From positions 2,108,001 to 2,172,000 of the forward strand of contig NZ_CP160398.1 of NCBI RefSeq assembly GCF_040729435.1: a stretch of DNA of 64,000 nucleotides. Direction: 5' to 3'. The position numbers were made by a program, and so were the translations under genes. Below are positions 9,457-18,238 of the stretch, piece by piece. Within the stretch, counting starts at the first letter, position 1; each line of letters begins with the position of its first letter. The notes under the pieces were generated by a model. The model was not told the origin of the DNA. It did not search any database and saw only the letters and a list, made by a program, of their open reading frames with translations. Source of the stretch: Pseudomonas sp. HOU2 (GTDB lineage: Bacteria; Pseudomonadota; Gammaproteobacteria; Pseudomonadales; Pseudomonadaceae).

Positions 9457-10392
9457 TCAAACTGATCGGTATTCGCCCTGATTCTTCATCAGGGCGAATG
9501 CCACTCGGCAGAGCTTGCGAGCAAGAGCTACCAATGCCTGTGTTTTCGAGAAGCCTCTGGCCAGGTAAGACTCGTAAAAAGGCTTCCACTTGGTTGAGCG
9601 ACACGCCGCCATTGCGGCGTTGTAGGCTAATCGACGGATCTCCGGATCTCCTTTTTTGCTCAGGAACCTCGGGCCGTTCTTTTTCCCCGAATCGTCCACC
9701 GTCAGATCCATACCCAAAAACGCGATGAACGCGTCGCTGTTGGCAAAGTCACCGCGCATATAGGTCGTTGCCAACCCAGTCGCAGTCAACTCTCCCACGC
9801 CCTCGATTGCTTTGCAGCGGCCAATATTCTCATCAATACCGGCCTCTTTGCTGACTTTGCGCAGCAGGTTTTGAATGACCTTGTCGGATCGCTCGAATGC
9901 CTTTTGCTGAGCCGTACGTTCTTTCTTCAGCAAGGGTTCATCGGCCCAGCTCAACATCAGACCCGTATGGTTCTGAATCAGCGTCGCGCGTCTGTGCAGC
10001 AAGCTTTTCAGTACGGTGTAGGCTTTAGGAGGCGGGTTCCAAAGCCGCAGTTTGCTTTGTTCATTCGTCAGATAGCGTGCGAGCACGCGTGCATCGCATG
10101 GATCATTTTTGGCTCGCTGACCGACACCGCGACGATAGTGGCTGACTCGATAAGCATCCACCACATAGACCTGATGTCCCATCGCATGAGCCAGATCAAC
10201 AGTCTCCAAATGGTAGATATTGGTGGCTTCGACAGCGATAGCGCTTTGCGCGGGCAGAGTTTTGAGCCAACGTTTGAGGGCGGCACGATCATTCTTGACC
10301 GCTTCAATGGTTTCCAGGTCGGCGCGATAGACAACGATTTCGGCCTTGGCGATATCGATACCAACAACCGTCTGCGAAGTAAGGATTGTCAT
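9457..10392 (-). CDS. IS110-family transposase (DEDD recombinase)
   Basis: An intact 311-residue protein. The N-terminal RuvC-like DEDD domain starts VGIDIAKAEIVVYRAD (first Asp) and continues with AVEATNIYHLETVDLAHAMG (Glu) and KNDPCDARVLARYL (Asp-Asp). The C-terminal Transposase_20 domain contains IEGVGELTATGLA and FIAFLGMDLTVDDSGKK, followed by the conserved Ser region near GDPEIRRLAYNAAMA that provides the nucleophile in this family. No frameshift is seen, so the element may be active. Confidence 0.95.
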   Translation of the reverse strand: MTILTSQTVVGIDIAKAEIVVYRADLETIEAVKNDRAALKRWLKTLPAQSAIAVEATNIYHLETVDLAHAMGHQVYVVDAYRVSHYRRGVGQRAKNDPCDARVLARYLTNEQSKLRLWNPPPKAYTVLKSLLHRRATLIQNHTGLMLSWADEPLLKKERTAQQKAFERSDKVIQNLLRKVSKEAGIDENIGRCKAIEGVGELTATGLATTYMRGDFANSDAFIAFLGMDLTVDDSGKKNGPRFLSKKGDPEIRRLAYNAAMAACRSTKWKPFYESYLARGFSKTQALVALARKLCRVAFALMKNQGEYRSV

Positions 10393-10592
10393 GACGAATC
10401 CTCGGAGCTAGGGTTTAAGAGCTTGTTGGGGTCTACCGTTGCGCTGGCTTGTCTCTGTCGTCGGTTTACCGATGAATTCCTTATTGGCGCTTTGGGTAGA
10501 AGGGGCGGGACGAGAAGTCTCCCACGGTCTGTACTGGTCAGAGTCAGAATCGAGTCTGTAGTCCCGCCCACCCCTTCAAGTCTAAACATACA
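10393..10592 (-). ncRNA. Candidate bridge RNA of the IS110 element
   Basis: Read on the transposase strand, two imperfect stem-loops lie between the element end and the start codon. Loop 1 is closed by GGGCGGGAC/GTCCCGCCC (10561-10569 with 10503-10511). Its 5' side holds CAGACTCGAT, matching 8 of 10 bases of the REP left half CAGGCTCGCT. Its 3' side holds GTGGGAG (10519-10525), the exact complement of the right half CTCCCAC. Loop 2 is closed by TCTACC/GGTAGA (10495-10500 with 10432-10437). It holds GAATTC, resembling the element's terminal GAAT, and ACAAG, the complement of core plus left end CTTGT. This follows the IS621 target-loop and donor-loop layout. It is inferred from sequence only. 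Confidence 0.7.
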
Positions 10593-10594
10593 AG

Positions 10595-10617
10595 CGAGCC
10601 TGCTCGCGAATGAAGGC
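10595..10617. repeat. Right part of the REP split by IS110
   Basis: CGAGCCTGCTCGCGAATGAA continues the REP whose first bases (CCTGTGGGAG) end at 9427. Confidence 0.85.
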
Positions 10618-10631
10618 AACCCGGTTCTGGA

Positions 10632-11813
10632 TTATTCCAAAGCCGCCGCCGGCCCGAAAAACTCATAACGGCTCTGCTGCTCCGGCACACCCAGCGCTTT
10701 CAGATGCCGCTTGATCGCCCCCATGAACCCTTTCGGCCCAAGGAAATAAGCGTCGACATCCCGTTGCGCCGGCAGCCATTCGCCCAACTGCTCCTGACTG
10801 AGGATCCCGATCCTGTCCGCCGCCGGGCTCACGCCGTCATCCTCGGCGTAGCAATAGAAGCGCTTGAGCTGTGGATGACGCGCCGCCAACCCATCGATCC
10901 AGTCGCGGAACGCATGCACGCTGCCGTTGCGCGCGCAGTGAATAAAATGCACCGGGCGCTCGGTTTGCAGCGCCGCTTCGAGCATCGCCAGAGTTGGGGT
11001 AATGCCAACGCCACCACTGATCAGCACCAACGGCTTGTCGCTGGCAGTCAGGGTGAACTCGCCCGATGGCGGGAACAGCTGAATGCTCGCGCCGACGTGC
11101 AGTTGATCATGCAAGTGGTTGGACGCACGACCACCCGGTTCGCGTTTGACGCTGATGCGGTACTGACCTTTATTGGCCAGTGCCGACAGCGAGTAATTGC
11201 GACGGACTTCTTCTCCGTCGAGGAACAGCTTCATGCCGATGTACTGACCCGGCTCTGCAGCAAGGATCGGACCTTTGTCCGCAGGCTCGAAGTAGAACGA
11301 GATGATTTCCGCGCTCTCCTCGACCTTGTCCACCACGATGAACTCCCGCGCCCCGCGCCAGCCGCCGACCGCTTGTTCTTTCTGGTCGTAAATCGCGGCT
11401 TCGGCGCCAATCAGGATCTCGGCGAGTTGCCCGTAAGCGGCACCCCACGCGCTCATCACTTCCGGAGTGGCGATCTCGTCGCCGAGCACTTCGGAAATGG
11501 CCCGCAGCAGGCAGGTGCCGACAATCGGGTAGTGCTCCGGGAGAATCTGCAGGGCTACGTGCTTGTTGATGATCTTCGCCACCAGATCGCCCAACTGGTC
11601 GAGCTGATCGATGTGTCGGGCGTACATCAACACGCCGTTAGCCAACGCACGCGGCTGATCGCCACTGGCCTGGTGCGCCTGGTTGAACAGCGGGCGAACC
11701 TCAGGATATTCAGAGAGCATCATGCGGTAGAAGTGGGTGATCAGCGCTTCACCACCGCTTTCCAGCAGAGGCACTGTGGATTTGACGATGGCACGATCCT
11801 GGACGCTAAGCAT
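10632..11813 (-). CDS. hmpA: Flavohemoprotein, nitric oxide dioxygenase
   Basis: A 393-residue cytoplasmic enzyme that converts NO and O2 to nitrate using NADPH. The N-terminal globin domain (about 1-140) has the proximal His in NKHVALQILPEHY. The FAD domain has RNYSLSALANKGQYRISVKR. The NAD domain has ISGGVGITPTLAMLEAAL and ends YEFFGPAAAL. The start at 11813 has an AGGAG box. It is divergent from a NorR-type activator with a shared control region, the usual Pseudomonas fhp-fhpR pair. No terminator follows before the REP/IS110 region. Confidence 0.97.
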   Translation of the reverse strand: MLSVQDRAIVKSTVPLLESGGEALITHFYRMMLSEYPEVRPLFNQAHQASGDQPRALANGVLMYARHIDQLDQLGDLVAKIINKHVALQILPEHYPIVGTCLLRAISEVLGDEIATPEVMSAWGAAYGQLAEILIGAEAAIYDQKEQAVGGWRGAREFIVVDKVEESAEIISFYFEPADKGPILAAEPGQYIGMKLFLDGEEVRRNYSLSALANKGQYRISVKREPGGRASNHLHDQLHVGASIQLFPPSGEFTLTASDKPLVLISGGVGITPTLAMLEAALQTERPVHFIHCARNGSVHAFRDWIDGLAARHPQLKRFYCYAEDDGVSPAADRIGILSQEQLGEWLPAQRDVDAYFLGPKGFMGAIKRHLKALGVPEQQSRYEFFGPAAALE

Positions 11814-11854
11814 AAGAGTGACTCCTGAGCTTTTTTGAGAATTACCCTGTAGTT

Positions 11855-11870
11855 ATCAGTTTTCATGCCA
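11855..11870 (-). promoter_or_regulatory. Candidate sigma54 promoter of hmpA
   Basis: On the minus strand TGGCATGAAAACTGAT resembles the -24/-12 form TGGCAC-N5-TTGCA. The -24 GG is intact but the -12 GC is GA, so the match is imperfect. It lies 42-57 bp ahead of the hmpA start and downstream of three NorR-type sites, as expected for a sigma54 gene. Confidence 0.5.
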
Positions 11871-11911
11871 GATTTTTTATCTTTATAAATCAATGATTTA
11901 ATTTATAAGTA

Positions 11912-11967
11912 GTCATTTAGACTCAAACACACATATAGTCATCGCGACTACATCGAGTCTCTTTGAC
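11912..11967. promoter_or_regulatory. Three NorR-type binding sites (GT-N7-AC)
   Basis: Three copies of GT-N7-AC, the NorR core, lie at 11912-11922 (GTCATTTAGAC), 11938-11948 (GTCATCGCGAC) and 11957-11967 (GTCTCTTTGAC). The first two share the GTCAT half and all end in GAC. Three sites upstream of a sigma54 promoter is the arrangement known for E. coli norVW. Confidence 0.7.
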
Positions 11968-11976
11968 TACAAGACC

Positions 11977-13530
11977 ATGACCGCCAAATCCCTGCTTACC
12001 GCTTTGCTTCCACTGGTCGCCGACCTGTCCCGCGAACTGCCGGAAGGCGAGCGCTATCGACGCCTGCTCGAAGCCATGCGCGCCCTGCTGCCGTGCGATG
12101 CCGCCGCGTTGCTGCGCCTGGACGGCGAATGGCTGGTGCCGCTGGCGGTGGACGGTTTGAGCACCGACACCCTCGGCCGGCGCTTCAAGGTCAGCGAACA
12201 TCCCCGTTTCGAGATCCTGCTGGACGGCGCCGGACCGACCCGGTTCGCCGCCGACAGCGACTTGCCCGACCCGTATGACGGCTTGGTCGATGGACTGGGC
12301 GATCATCTGGAAGTGCACGACTGCCTCGGTTGCCCGCTGTTCGTCGATGAAAAACTCTGGGGCCTGATCACCCTCGACGCCCTCGACCCGGAGCGTTTCG
12401 AGCCGATCGAACTCGACGCCCTGCAAGCCTTCGCCAGCCTCGCCTCGGCCACGGTCAACGCCGCCGAACGTATCGAACGCCTGGCGCTGCGTGCCGAAGA
12501 CGAACACCAACGCGCCGAGGTCTACCGGCAGGCCAGCGGTCAGCAGCAGCGCGAAATGATCGGCCAGAGCAGGGCGCACAAACGTCTGGTGGAGGAAATC
12601 AATCTGGTCGGCGGCAGCGACCTGACCGTGCTGATCACCGGCGAAACCGGGGTCGGCAAGGAACTGGTGGCGCAGGCGATCCACGCCGCCTCCCCGCGTG
12701 CGGACAAACCGATCATCAGTCTCAACTGCGCCGCCCTGCCCGACACCCTGGTCGAGAGCGAACTGTTCGGCCACGTGCGCGGTGCCTTCACCGGCGCCAC
12801 CAGCGACCGCCGCGGCAAGTTCGAACTGGCCAATGGCGGCACGCTGTTTCTCGATGAAGTCGGCGAACTGTCGCTGACCGTGCAGGCCAAGTTGCTACGG
12901 GTGCTGCAAAGTGGTCAGTTGCAGCGGCTCGGCTCGGACAAGGAACATCAGGTCGATGTGCGCCTGATCGCCGCGACCAACCGCGATCTGGCCGAAGAAG
13001 TGCGCAGCGGCCGCTACCGCGCCGACTTCTATCACCGCCTGAGCGTGTACCCGCTGCGAGTGCCGGCGTTGCGTGATCGCGGGCGCGACGTATTGTTGCT
13101 CAGCGGCTTCTTTCTGGAACAGAACCGCTCGCGCATGGGCCTCAACAGCCTGCGCCTGAGCAGCGACGCTCAGGACGCGCTGCTCGCCTACACTTGGCCG
13201 GGCAACGTGCGTGAACTGGAACACTTGATTGGCCGCAGCGCGCTGAAAGCGCTGGGCAACTGCAAGGTACGGCCGAAGATTCTCAGTTTGAGCGCGGCGG
13301 ATCTGGATCTGCCGCGCGAGGTTGTGGATAACTCGCCCGCGCCGGTTGCCGAGGTGCCCGCGATGCCGTTGATCAGCGGCGATCTGCGCAGCGCCACCGA
13401 GCAATATCAGCGGCAGTTGATCAGTGCTGCGCTTGAGCGTCATCAGGATAGCTGGGCGAGTGCGGCGCGGGAGTTGGGGCTGGACCGGGCGAATCTGGGG
13501 CGGATGGCTAAACGCCTTGGAATGAGATAG
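11977..13530 (+). CDS. norR: NorR/FhpR-type NO-responsive sigma54 activator
   Basis: A 517-residue enhancer-binding protein. The N-terminal GAF domain (about 1-170) binds NO through a non-heme iron in this family. The AAA+ domain has Walker [16 protein letters not shown], the sigma54-contact loop GAFTGA and Walker [14 protein letters not shown]. The C-terminal Fis-like helix-turn-helix is [21 protein letters not shown]. It is divergent from hmpA, with the three GT-N7-AC sites in between, so it very probably activates hmpA when NO is present. The adjacent gene favours the FhpR role over control of a nitric oxide reductase. Confidence 0.93.
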   Translation: MTAKSLLTALLPLVADLSRELPEGERYRRLLEAMRALLPCDAAALLRLDGEWLVPLAVDGLSTDTLGRRFKVSEHPRFEILLDGAGPTRFAADSDLPDPYDGLVDGLGDHLEVHDCLGCPLFVDEKLWGLITLDALDPERFEPIELDALQAFASLASATVNAAERIERLALRAEDEHQRAEVYRQASGQQQREMIGQSRAHKRLVEEINLVGGSDLTVLITGETGVGKELVAQAIHAASPRADKPIISLNCAALPDTLVESELFGHVRGAFTGATSDRRGKFELANGGTLFLDEVGELSLTVQAKLLRVLQSGQLQRLGSDKEHQVDVRLIAATNRDLAEEVRSGRYRADFYHRLSVYPLRVPALRDRGRDVLLLSGFFLEQNRSRMGLNSLRLSSDAQDALLAYTWPGNVRELEHLIGRSALKALGNCKVRPKILSLSAADLDLPREVVDNSPAPVAEVPAMPLISGDLRSATEQYQRQLISAALERHQDSWASAARELGLDRANLGRMAKRLGMR

Positions 13531-13538
13531 ATCTCCAT

Positions 13539-13671
13539 TGTGGCGAGGGAGCTTGCTCCCGCTCGGCTGCGCAGCAGTCGCAATATCAGCGGACATGGCC
13601 AAGCTGATACACCGCGGTGGATGGTTATGGGAGCGCTTCGCACTCCAGCGGGAGCAAGCTCCCTCGCCACA
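13539..13671. repeat. Inverted REP pair, GGGAGCTTGCTCCC type
   Basis: Arms TGTGGCGAGGGAGCTTGCTC and the reverse complement enclose about 80 bp. The remaining bases up to cheV show no gene. Confidence 0.9.
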
Positions 13672-13803
13672 GAGCATTCGCCGCCGTTCGGCCGAGATTG
13701 GGGATTGAGCCTAAAGCCTGCCCCCGACAAGTCGATAACCCGGCATCAATAGTTTCTGGCGATTTGCACCCTCGCCCATCACCTTTTTCCACAGAAGGTT
13801 CAT

Positions 13804-14706
13804 ATGTCTTCCACCAAAGCCCGCGCAGATTCACTTTCGCTTCTGCTGTTTACCTTGCGCAGCGGCAAGCTGATGGCGATCAACCTGCTGAAAGTCAGTG
13901 AAATCATCCCGTGCCCGCCGCTGACCAAAATGCCCGAGTCGCATCCGCACATCAAAGGCATCGCCACCCTGCGCGGCGCATCGCTGTCGGTGATCGACCT
14001 CAGCCGTGCCATCGGCGAGCGACCGCTGGAAGACCCCAACGGCGGCTGCCTGATCGTCACTGACGTTAGCCGCTCCAAGCAGGGTCTGCATGTGCAGGCG
14101 GTGAGCAAAATCGTCCATTGCCTGACCACCGACATCAAGCCGCCGCCGTTCGGCTCCGGCGGCTCGCGCGCCTACATCACTGGCGTGACCTCGGTCGACG
14201 GCACCCTGGTACAAGTGCTGGACATCGAGAAAGTCATCCACAGCATCGCCCCGGCGCAAATCGAAATGGCCCCGACCGACCTGAGCATGGAAGACGCCGA
14301 AGTGCTCGGCAACGCACGGATTCTGGTGGTCGACGACAGCCAGGTGGCGCTGCAGCAATCGGTGCACACCCTGCGCAACCTCGGCCTGCAATGCCACACC
14401 GCGCGCAGTGCCAAGGAAGCCATCGACTGCCTGCTGGATCTGCAAGGCACCGCGCAACAGATCAACCTGATCGTCTCCGACATCGAAATGTCCGAGATGG
14501 ACGGCTACGCCTTCACCCGCACCCTGCGCGAGACGCCGGACTTCGCCCACCTCTACGTGCTGCTGCATACCTCGCTCGACAGCGCGATGAACAGCGAAAA
14601 GGCCCGACTGGCCGGGGCCAACGCGGTGCTGACCAAGTTCTCCTCGCCGGAACTGACCCAACGTCTGATCGAAGCGGCCAAACACGTCGCGGCCAACGGT
14701 CACTGA
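13804..14706 (+). CDS. cheV: Chemotaxis coupling protein CheV
   Basis: A 300-residue cytoplasmic protein made of a CheW-like coupling domain (about 10-150: HIKGIATLRGASLSVIDLSRAIG) and a receiver domain (about 170-300: ILVVDDSQVALQQ, phospho-acceptor Asp in VSDIEMSEMDGYAF, Lys in AVLTKFSS). CheV links chemoreceptors to CheA, and its receiver is thought to tune adaptation. An Aer-like receptor is encoded 2 kb downstream on the other strand. A GNAT gene follows immediately. Confidence 0.95.
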   Translation: MSSTKARADSLSLLLFTLRSGKLMAINLLKVSEIIPCPPLTKMPESHPHIKGIATLRGASLSVIDLSRAIGERPLEDPNGGCLIVTDVSRSKQGLHVQAVSKIVHCLTTDIKPPPFGSGGSRAYITGVTSVDGTLVQVLDIEKVIHSIAPAQIEMAPTDLSMEDAEVLGNARILVVDDSQVALQQSVHTLRNLGLQCHTARSAKEAIDCLLDLQGTAQQINLIVSDIEMSEMDGYAFTRTLRETPDFAHLYVLLHTSLDSAMNSEKARLAGANAVLTKFSSPELTQRLIEAAKHVAANGH

Positions 14707-14707
14707 G

Positions 14708-15190
14708 TTGAGCCAGACTTACTGCTTTTTGATGCGGCGCGACCTTCGCCAAGGCGTGCCGGCCATCCACTGGCCGGAAGGTATTGAGCTGAGCACTTAT
14801 CGTCCGGAACTGGCGGCGACCGTGCATCAGCTGATGCAACTCGGCTACCGCGAAGGCGGTGGTCGCGTGCCGGCGCTGGAGGAGTGGCAACAGCGGTTTG
14901 AAAGCGATGCCGAATACGATCCCCAGCTGTGCTGGATTGCCACGGACGCTGGGGGCGTGGTTGGTTTGGCGCAATGCTGGACCAGTTCCTATATCAAAAA
15001 TCTGGTAGTGCATCCGCGCGCTCATGGTCGTGGACTGGGTCGAGCGCTGCTGCTGAATGCATTCAAGGTGTTTCAGCAACGCCGCGAAGGTTTTGTCGAT
15101 TTGAAGGTGCTGGAAGACAACCTGCGGGCGCAGCGGTTGTATGAAAGTGCCGGGATGTTTGTGGTTCGCCGGGAAATCGTGCCGGACTGA
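14708..15190 (+). CDS. GNAT family N-acetyltransferase
   Basis: A 160-residue acyl-CoA transferase. The acetyl-CoA binding loop is VVHPRAHGRGLGRALL (about residues 99-114), followed by the typical strand DLKVLEDNLRAQRLYESAGM. The best start is a TTG 1 bp after the cheV stop. An in-frame ATG at 14732 is the alternative. Either way it is likely cotranscribed with cheV. The substrate cannot be inferred. Confidence 0.88.
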   Translation: MSQTYCFLMRRDLRQGVPAIHWPEGIELSTYRPELAATVHQLMQLGYREGGGRVPALEEWQQRFESDAEYDPQLCWIATDAGGVVGLAQCWTSSYIKNLVVHPRAHGRGLGRALLLNAFKVFQQRREGFVDLKVLEDNLRAQRLYESAGMFVVRREIVPD

Positions 15191-15198
15191 TTCAAAGT

Positions 15199-15275
15199 CA
15201 AAAGATCGCAGCCTGCGGCAGCTCCTACAAAGAACGCGCTTCCCTGTAGGAGCTGCCGCAGGCTGCGATCTTTTA
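15199..15275. repeat. Inverted REP pair, GTAGGAGCTGC type
   Basis: AAAAGATCGCAGCCTGCGGC and its inverted copy are separated by about 15 bp, making a long hairpin that may also end transcription of the acetyltransferase gene. Confidence 0.9.
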
Positions 15276-15348
15276 GCGGCGCCTCAGGCAACAAAACGCT
15301 TTAGGCATACTCCAACCTCTGGACCCTCAAGACCAAGGATGCCGCCCC

Positions 15349-15672
15349 ATGAAAACCCTCACCCTGAGCCTGCTCTGCCTCACCGGCCTCACCTCCCAGG
15401 CCCACGCCTCCAGCCCCGACGCCTGGGCTGCCTATGACAAAACCGTGCTCGCCAGTTGCACCAAGACCAGCGGCCTGAAAGACGCCAGACCCGTCGGCAC
15501 ACCCGCGCAATTCGATGACCGCGTCGGCTACACCGCCGTGCTGCTGCAAGGCCAGTACCCGCAAAAACACATGAAAGGCCAGCAAGGCACTGAGCTGTGC
15601 CTGTACAGCAAAAAGTCGAAAACCGCCTTCGTCACCGAATGGGACTCGATCCGTCCGACCGCCAAGCCTTGA
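15349..15672 (+). CDS. Small predicted periplasmic protein, 107 aa
   Basis: A clear Sec signal (MKTLTLSLLCLTGLTSQAHA) is followed by a mature domain of about 87 residues. It holds two Cys (LASCTKTSG and ELCLYSKK) that could form one disulfide, and it ends TEWDSIRPTAKP. I do not recognise the family. It stands alone, with an ATG after a CCCC run and no strong ribosome site. Secretion is well supported; function is unknown. Confidence 0.8.
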   Translation: MKTLTLSLLCLTGLTSQAHASSPDAWAAYDKTVLASCTKTSGLKDARPVGTPAQFDDRVGYTAVLLQGQYPQKHMKGQQGTELCLYSKKSKTAFVTEWDSIRPTAKP

Positions 15673-15758
15673 GGGCTGGCGCACAACTTGCTTCGATCAG
15701 TCTCAGCCTGGCGACTTTACGTCGCCGTTTCACACTCTGATTGAAGATTGATCGTGCA

Positions 15759-16508
15759 ATGAATACGACGTTTTCCTGCGTTGGCTGCGGCAAATGCTGC
15801 ACCGACCACCATGTGCCCCTGACCCTCGCCGAAGCCCGCATGTGGGCGGCGGATGGCGGTCAGGTGATCGTGCTGGTGGAGGCTTTTCTGGGCAACGGCC
15901 TGGGCCTGCCGGCGCAGCAGCGTGAACACGCCGAGCGGCGTTCGCTGGTGGTGCGCAGCGGCACGGCCGAGGCCCACGTGGCCATCACCTTCGCCGCGTA
16001 CAACGTCGGGCGCTGCCGGAATCTTGACGAAGAAAACCTGTGCCGCATTTACGAACGCCGGCCATTGGTGTGCAGGATTTATCCGGCGGAAATCAACCCG
16101 CACATCCCGCTCAATCCAGCCGCCAAGGATTGCCCGCCAGAGTCGTGGCAACAGGGGCCGCTGCTGATTGTCGGAGGGGAGTTGGTCGATCAGGAACTGC
16201 TGGAGCTGATCCAGCGCTCGCGCCAGGCTGATCGCGATGACATCCGTATCAAGGATGCGATCTGCGCGGCGCTGGGGATTCGCACCACGGCGCTCAAGGG
16301 CGACGGGTTTACCGCGTATTTGCCGCAGATGGACGCGTTCGCGGCCGTGATCGATCAGGTTGCAGCACAGCCACTGAATACAGAATCCAGTGAATGGTTG
16401 TTTCATCTGTCCGGTGACGACGTTGCCGGGCAATTGGTGGCGGCCGGCGCACAGGTGGTGACGGAGCCGGCGCAGACGTACGCGTTTATTTCGTTGCGGG
16501 CGGCTTGA
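15759..16508 (+). CDS. YkgJ-family cysteine cluster protein
   Basis: A 249-residue protein with the Cys arrangement of the CxxCxxxC zinc/iron-chelating (YkgJ, UPF0153) family: CVGCGKCC near the N-terminus, then CRNLDEENLCRIYERRPLVC and DCPPES. Such proteins are thought to bind an Fe-S cluster or metal; the reaction is unknown. The ATG at 15759 is preferred over an in-frame TTG at 15741. It is a single gene with no partner to suggest a pathway. Confidence 0.85.
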   Translation: MNTTFSCVGCGKCCTDHHVPLTLAEARMWAADGGQVIVLVEAFLGNGLGLPAQQREHAERRSLVVRSGTAEAHVAITFAAYNVGRCRNLDEENLCRIYERRPLVCRIYPAEINPHIPLNPAAKDCPPESWQQGPLLIVGGELVDQELLELIQRSRQADRDDIRIKDAICAALGIRTTALKGDGFTAYLPQMDAFAAVIDQVAAQPLNTESSEWLFHLSGDDVAGQLVAAGAQVVTEPAQTYAFISLRAA

Positions 16509-16530
16509 TCCAAAATTCAAGGTGACTGGA

Positions 16531-16637
16531 CTGGCCTCATCGCTGGCAAGCCAGCTCCCACAATGTTCTCGAGTGTTCACATAATTTGTGCACGACGCAG
16601 AAACCTGTGGGAGCTGGCTTACCAGCGATGAGGCCAG
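16531..16637. repeat. Inverted REP pair, GCTGGCAAGCCAGCTCC type
   Basis: Outer arms CTGGCCTCATCGCTGGCAAG and the reverse complement are separated by about 55 bp and lie between two convergent genes. Confidence 0.9.
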
Positions 16638-16648
16638 TGAGAGCAGCA

Positions 16649-18238
16649 TCAATCCCGAACCTGCCGCCGCCCCCAGAACTCCCGCGCCAACAACCGCAAA
16701 TCCCCCGCCAGCCCCGCCACATCTTCCGAATTGCGCTGACTCTGCCGCCCTTCATCCACCGTCAATTCCGACGCCGTGCGGATGCTGACGATGTTGCGAT
16801 TAATGTCTTCGCTCACCGCGCTCTGCTGCTCCACCGCTGCGGCAATCTGCAGGCTCATTTCGGTGATCTGCTCGACCCGCTCACTGATCCCGTCCAGCGC
16901 CCGCGCCGCGCGCTGGGCCTGTTCGACGCTGTTATCCACATGCTCGCTGCTCTGCTGCATCACCAGCACCGCATCCCGCGCGCCGTTCTGCAGGGTGCTG
17001 ATCATCCGCTGAATCTCATTGGTCGACTGCTGCGTGCGCTGCGCCAGCCCGCGCACCTCATCGGCTACCACCGCGAAGCCGCGCCCGGCATCCCCGGCCC
17101 GTGCGGCCTCGATCGCCGCGTTGAGCGCCAGCAGATTGGTCTGCTCGGCGATGCTGCGGATCACCTCCAGCACCCCGGAAATCTCGCTGCTGTGGCCTTC
17201 GAGCTGATGAATCACCTCGGTCGCCCGTCGCAGTTCTTCGGCCAGACGCAGCACCGCGCTGCGACTCTCGCCCACCAGCAAATGCCCTTCTCGGGTTTCC
17301 GTCCCGGCCATATCCGCCGCCACCGACGCCTGCTGCGCATGGCTGGCAACCTGCGCGACGCTGGCGGCCATCTGATGAATCGCCGCCGCCACCTGATCGG
17401 TTTCGGCCTGTTGCGCCAGCGAACTGCTGTGGCTGCTTTGCAGATGATCGACCAATTGCGCCGCGTGCCCGGCCAACTGCTGCGACGCATCACCGATACG
17501 CCCGACCACCGCGCCGACCTGCGCTTCGAGCATCTGCAGGGCGAATTCGATCTGGCCGATTTCATCGCGGCGCCCGGTGTAAATGCTCTGACTCAACGGA
17601 TTGTCCGCGACCTGCCGCGCCCGTTCGCTCAGCCGCTCCAGCGGCCGCAAGATCCAGCGCACACCCAACGCACAAAGGCTACTGCCGCAGACAAACAGCA
17701 CCCCGTCGATCCACGCCGACTCCGGGCGCAACCAGGCTTCAATCCCCAGCACCAGCCCCAGCAAAGCACTGGCCGACGCCGTGACCTTGCCGCGCAAACC
17801 AAGCCCGGGCAGCGCCCGCCGCCCCTTCGACTCACCGCGCAATTGCGCATACGCCCGCTCAGCCGCCGCCACCTGCCGCGCATCAGGCCGGGTGCGCACC
17901 GACTGATACTCCACCGCCACGCCGTTCTGCGTCACCGGCGTGACATACGCGCTGACCCAGTAGTGATCGCCGTTCTTGCAGCGATTCTTCACCAGCCCCA
18001 TCCACGAGCGCCCGCCCTTGAGTGTCTGCCACATATGCGCAAACGCCTGCGCCGGCATGTCCGGGTGGCGCAGCAGGTTGTGCGGGGTGCCGAGCAATTC
18101 GTCGCGGCTGTAACCGCTGATTCTGATGAAGTCTTCGTTGGCGTAGGTGATCGCGCTGGTCAGATCGGTGGTCGAAAGAATGTTCGCATCCAGCGCCACA
18201 TCGACGTTACGGCCGGTTACCGGGAGATTGATCTTCAT
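16649..18238 (-). CDS. aer: Aer-like aerotaxis/energy-taxis chemoreceptor (PAS-MCP)
   Basis: A 529-residue methyl-accepting protein with no periplasmic domain. The N-terminal PAS domain (about 15-110) has FIRISGYSRDELLGTPHNLL and HPDMPAQAFAHMW, typical of the FAD-binding PAS of Aer. Two close membrane helices follow at about 152-200, then a HAMP-like linker. The signalling domain carries the highly conserved hairpin NLLALNAAIEAARAGDAGRG and VVADEVRGLAQRT. Length is close to that of P. aeruginosa Aer. It probably works with CheV/CheW and CheA encoded elsewhere. Confidence 0.9.
   Translation of the reverse strand: MKINLPVTGRNVDVALDANILSTTDLTSAITYANEDFIRISGYSRDELLGTPHNLLRHPDMPAQAFAHMWQTLKGGRSWMGLVKNRCKNGDHYWVSAYVTPVTQNGVAVEYQSVRTRPDARQVAAAERAYAQLRGESKGRRALPGLGLRGKVTASASALLGLVLGIEAWLRPESAWIDGVLFVCGSSLCALGVRWILRPLERLSERARQVADNPLSQSIYTGRRDEIGQIEFALQMLEAQVGAVVGRIGDASQQLAGHAAQLVDHLQSSHSSSLAQQAETDQVAAAIHQMAASVAQVASHAQQASVAADMAGTETREGHLLVGESRSAVLRLAEELRRATEVIHQLEGHSSEISGVLEVIRSIAEQTNLLALNAAIEAARAGDAGRGFAVVADEVRGLAQRTQQSTNEIQRMISTLQNGARDAVLVMQQSSEHVDNSVEQAQRAARALDGISERVEQITEMSLQIAAAVEQQSAVSEDINRNIVSIRTASELTVDEGRQSQRNSEDVAGLAGDLRLLAREFWGRRQVRD

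Larger units (their letters stand above)
9428..10594 (-). mobile_element. IS110-family insertion sequence inserted in a REP
   Basis: Joining base 9427 to base 10595 restores an uninterrupted REP (GTGGGAG then CGAGCCTGCTCGCG), so the ends of the element can be set to the base: 1167 bp with one copy of the dinucleotide AG (CT on the transposase strand) on each side. There are no terminal inverted repeats and no longer target duplication, as is usual for IS110. One CDS (9457-10392) is preceded by about 200 nt of structured non-coding DNA. The transposase end near 9428 carries the palindrome GTTGCTCAGCAAC. Confidence 0.9.

Noticed and set aside
12540..12890. Possible small gene antisense to the NorR-type regulator
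   Set aside because: It overlaps the AAA+ core with all motifs on the plus strand and has no ribosome site.
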